Shown: positions 3,508 to 5,558 of the stretch, piece by piece
Numbering within the stretch: the first letter of the stretch is position 1
Layout: every line of letters begins with the position of its first letter
Translations under genes and position numbers: made by a program
The notes under the pieces: generated by a model
Databases searched by the model: none
The model's input: only the letters and a program-made list of their open reading frames with translations
Told to the model about the DNA's origin: nothing
From: an uncultured Clostridia bacterium
GTDB taxonomy: Bacteria; Bacillota; Clostridia; Oscillospirales; Acutalibacteraceae
NCBI GenBank assembly: GCA_937884625.1
Contig: CALGCE010000224.1
Coordinates: 1-5,558, forward strand
DNA length: 5,558 bases
Direction: 5' to 3'

Positions 3508-5558
3508 TTGGATTATGATGATATATTCAGTTATGAATCTGATGATGACCAAACCGATAATAATGAACCTGATTTGGACCTTAACAGTTTTTCTTCGGGT
3601 GCCGTTGATGACAGAAGAAGACAAAGGAAACGTAAAAAGCAGGGGAAAGAGCGTCTGCTTAAAACCTTGCTTACGGTTGCCCTTGTAGGTATTATTACTT
3701 GCAGTATAGTTGTAGGCTCTTTCATAGTATATGTATTTACTGCGGTTGACGGTACTATGGAAGAAAATCTTAACGACCTGAAACTTAATTTTACTACTAC
3801 TATTTACGTACAAAACGAGAATAAAGAGTGGACTGAATATCAAAGGCTTCATGGTCAGTTTAACCGTATATGGGTACCGTATGACCGTAATTTAGCACAG
3901 GAAAAATCGGAGAGTTATGAGGGAATACCCGAAAATCTTGTAAATGCATTTATTGCTATTGAGGATAAGCGTTTCAGGGTACACGACGGTGTAGACTGGA
4001 AAAGAACGGTATCGGCATTTGCAAATATGTTTTTGCATTTTTATTCAAGTAATCAGGGCGGTTCTACCGTAACTCAACAGTTGGTAAAAAACCTTACGGG
4101 CGATACCTCTCAAAAACCGAGCCGAAAGATAAGGGAAATAATGAGGGCAAGGTATCTTGAAAGTCATTATTCAAAGGATACCATAATAGAATGTTATCTT
4201 AATACGATTGCTATGGGACACGGTATGTACGGTGTTGAGGTTGCATCAAACTACTATTTCGGCAAGAGTGTTAATGAATTGTCACTGCTTGAATGTGCAA
4301 CCCTTGCATCAATAACCAAAAGTCCTGCAAAATTTGTCCCTGATGATGAGCCTGAAAACAATAAATTAAGGCGGGAGACAGTCCTTAATGAAATGCTTTC
4401 GCAAAAGTATATAACCAAAGACGAATATAATAAGGCTTTAAAAGAAAAACTTAGGCTTGTAGCGTCAAAGGAACAACTTAACGAAAGCGATGTTAACAAT
4501 TATTTCGTCGATGCACTTATAGTTCAGGTCACAAAGGATTTGGCGGAAAAGTACGGTTATGACGAAACCCACGCATCTACCAATTTTTACAGTGGCGGAT
4601 ATAAGATATACGCTACGGTAAATCCCGATATACAGTCAACGGTTGACAGTGTATTTTCAAATTCCGATACCTACGGAATTAAAGGCAAGGACGGGCAAAG
4701 ACTTCAAGGCTCATTTACCGTTATGGACTATGAGGGTCACGTTTTAGGTCTTGCGGGCGGTATCGGCGAAAAGACGGTAAACTTGGGTATGTCAGGGTTT
4801 AATAGGGCAATAAACGCCGTAAGACAGCCGGGTTCTACTATGAAGCCTATTGCTGCATACTCTTTGGCGATTGAAAACGGACTTATTAATTATTCAAGTA
4901 TAGTAAACGATACGGCGACTAATTACAACGGTTGGACACCTGTAAACTGGTATAAATCGTATTGGGGTAATATAACCGTTCAGTACGCATTAGAACGCTC
5001 GGTAAACACTATACCCGTTTACCTTGTAAACAAATTGACACCGCAGGCAAGTTATGATTTTCTTACCCAAAAACTCGGTGTTACCACCCTTAATAAAAAT
5101 GATATAGATTTGTCGCCACTTGGAATGGGCGGTACTAACGGCGGTATAACGACACTTGAATCGGCGGCGGCGTATGCGGTATTCGGCAACGGAGGACTGT
5201 ATTATAAACCGATGCTTTATACAAAGGTTGAAGACCAGCATGGCGAGGTAATACTGTCGGAGGATACCGAAAAGCATCTTGCAATAAGCGACGATACCGC
5301 AACGGTTATGAATCATCTTTTACAGAATGTAGTTTACGGCTCTAACGGTACGGGTAAGGGTGCGGCGTCTTATATACCAAATATGAAGATTTACGCAAAG
5401 ACGGGTACTTCAAACAATTCAAACGACTTGTGGTTTGTAGGCGGTTCGCCGTATTATGTGGCATCTTGTTGGTGCGGTTACGATACCCAACAGGCAATTT
5501 CCGACAGTGGTATTGCGATGAAGATGTGGGGAGCGGTAATGTCAAAGATACATTCCGG
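3508..5558 (+). CDS. Class A penicillin-binding protein, bifunctional glycosyltransferase/transpeptidase (PBP1A type, 3' partial)
   Basis: 683 codons are present and the frame runs off the window. The protein polymerises lipid II into glycan strands and cross-links the stem peptides on the outer face of the membrane. Residues 1-30 are a strongly acidic cytoplasmic tail, followed by a basic patch (RRRQRKRKKQGK, about 37-48) and one membrane segment (about 54-77). The GT51 domain shows E152-D-K-R-F-x-x-H-x-G (152-161), QGGSTVTQQLVKNL (183-196), RKIREIMRARYLE (206-218, with the second conserved Glu at 210) and an LNTIAMGHGMYGVEVAS segment. The transpeptidase domain shows the active-site STMK (S443, K446), SVN (498-500) and KTGT (631-634), so all catalytic motifs of both activities are intact. 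Translation starts at TTG with a GGAGGTG site. It is divergent from the small membrane protein. Remaining C-terminal length is unknown. Confidence 0.96.
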   Translation, partial: MDYDDIFSYESDDDQTDNNEPDLDLNSFSSGAVDDRRRQRKRKKQGKERLLKTLLTVALVGIITCSIVVGSFIVYVFTAVDGTMEENLNDLKLNFTTTIYVQNENKEWTEYQRLHGQFNRIWVPYDRNLAQEKSESYEGIPENLVNAFIAIEDKRFRVHDGVDWKRTVSAFANMFLHFYSSNQGGSTVTQQLVKNLTGDTSQKPSRKIREIMRARYLESHYSKDTIIECYLNTIAMGHGMYGVEVASNYYFGKSVNELSLLECATLASITKSPAKFVPDDEPENNKLRRETVLNEMLSQKYITKDEYNKALKEKLRLVASKEQLNESDVNNYFVDALIVQVTKDLAEKYGYDETHASTNFYSGGYKIYATVNPDIQSTVDSVFSNSDTYGIKGKDGQRLQGSFTVMDYEGHVLGLAGGIGEKTVNLGMSGFNRAINAVRQPGSTMKPIAAYSLAIENGLINYSSIVNDTATNYNGWTPVNWYKSYWGNITVQYALERSVNTIPVYLVNKLTPQASYDFLTQKLGVTTLNKNDIDLSPLGMGGTNGGITTLESAAAYAVFGNGGLYYKPMLYTKVEDQHGEVILSEDTEKHLAISDDTATVMNHLLQNVVYGSNGTGKGAASYIPNMKIYAKTGTSNNSNDLWFVGGSPYYVASCWCGYDTQQAISDSGIAMKMWGAVMSKIHS

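Noticed and set aside
3478..5545. Minus-strand open frames at 3478-3852, 3531-3725, 4254-4499, 4990-5316 and 5342-5545
   Set aside because: They lie entirely or almost entirely opposite the class A PBP gene, whose motifs are intact throughout; their translations show no family resemblance.

Overview
The window reads as chromosomal DNA from a low-to-moderate GC Bacillota, most likely an anaerobic gut-type member of Clostridia. This rests on AT-leaning codon use (many ATA, CTT and GAT codons), strong GGAGG-type ribosome binding sites, TTG start use, textbook sigma-A promoters, a tRNA with encoded CCA, and clostridial-looking protein families. The genus cannot be fixed from the sequence alone.

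Left part (1-1292). The window opens inside a reading frame whose first ~78 codons belong to a PcrA/UvrD-type DNA helicase. The frame then switches, without a frame break, to the C-terminal half of the excision-repair protein UvrB. This chimera is the most unusual item here: either a real in-frame deletion fusion or an assembly join. It ends at a perfect 14-bp hairpin terminator shared with a convergent XRE-family regulator on the minus strand.

Middle part (1293-2501). A tRNA-Thr (anticodon CGT) with a near-consensus promoter and its own terminator lies divergent from the regulator. Beyond it, on the minus strand, is an M14 zinc peptidase of the gamma-D-glutamyl-diaminopimelate peptidase type. 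Between the tRNA terminator and the peptidase stop lies a near-consensus sigma-A promoter on the minus strand. It points antisense through the tRNA toward the regulator gene and no other feature explains it.

Right part (2502-5558). A NudF-like ADP-ribose pyrophosphatase runs divergently from the peptidase and converges, 9 bp apart, on a small single-pass membrane protein on the minus strand. Divergent from that protein is a class A penicillin-binding protein (glycosyltransferase plus transpeptidase) that starts at TTG and runs off the window end after 683 codons. It has an extended -10 promoter, a small leader hairpin and a 12-bp palindrome at the -35 position.

Functionally this is a housekeeping neighbourhood: DNA repair, tRNA, peptidoglycan synthesis and peptide turnover, and nucleotide clean-up. 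No mobile element, CRISPR array or recognisable defence system is visible. The points worth checking are the PcrA-UvrB chimera, the antisense promoter and the small membrane protein. All gene-free gaps are under 300 bases.
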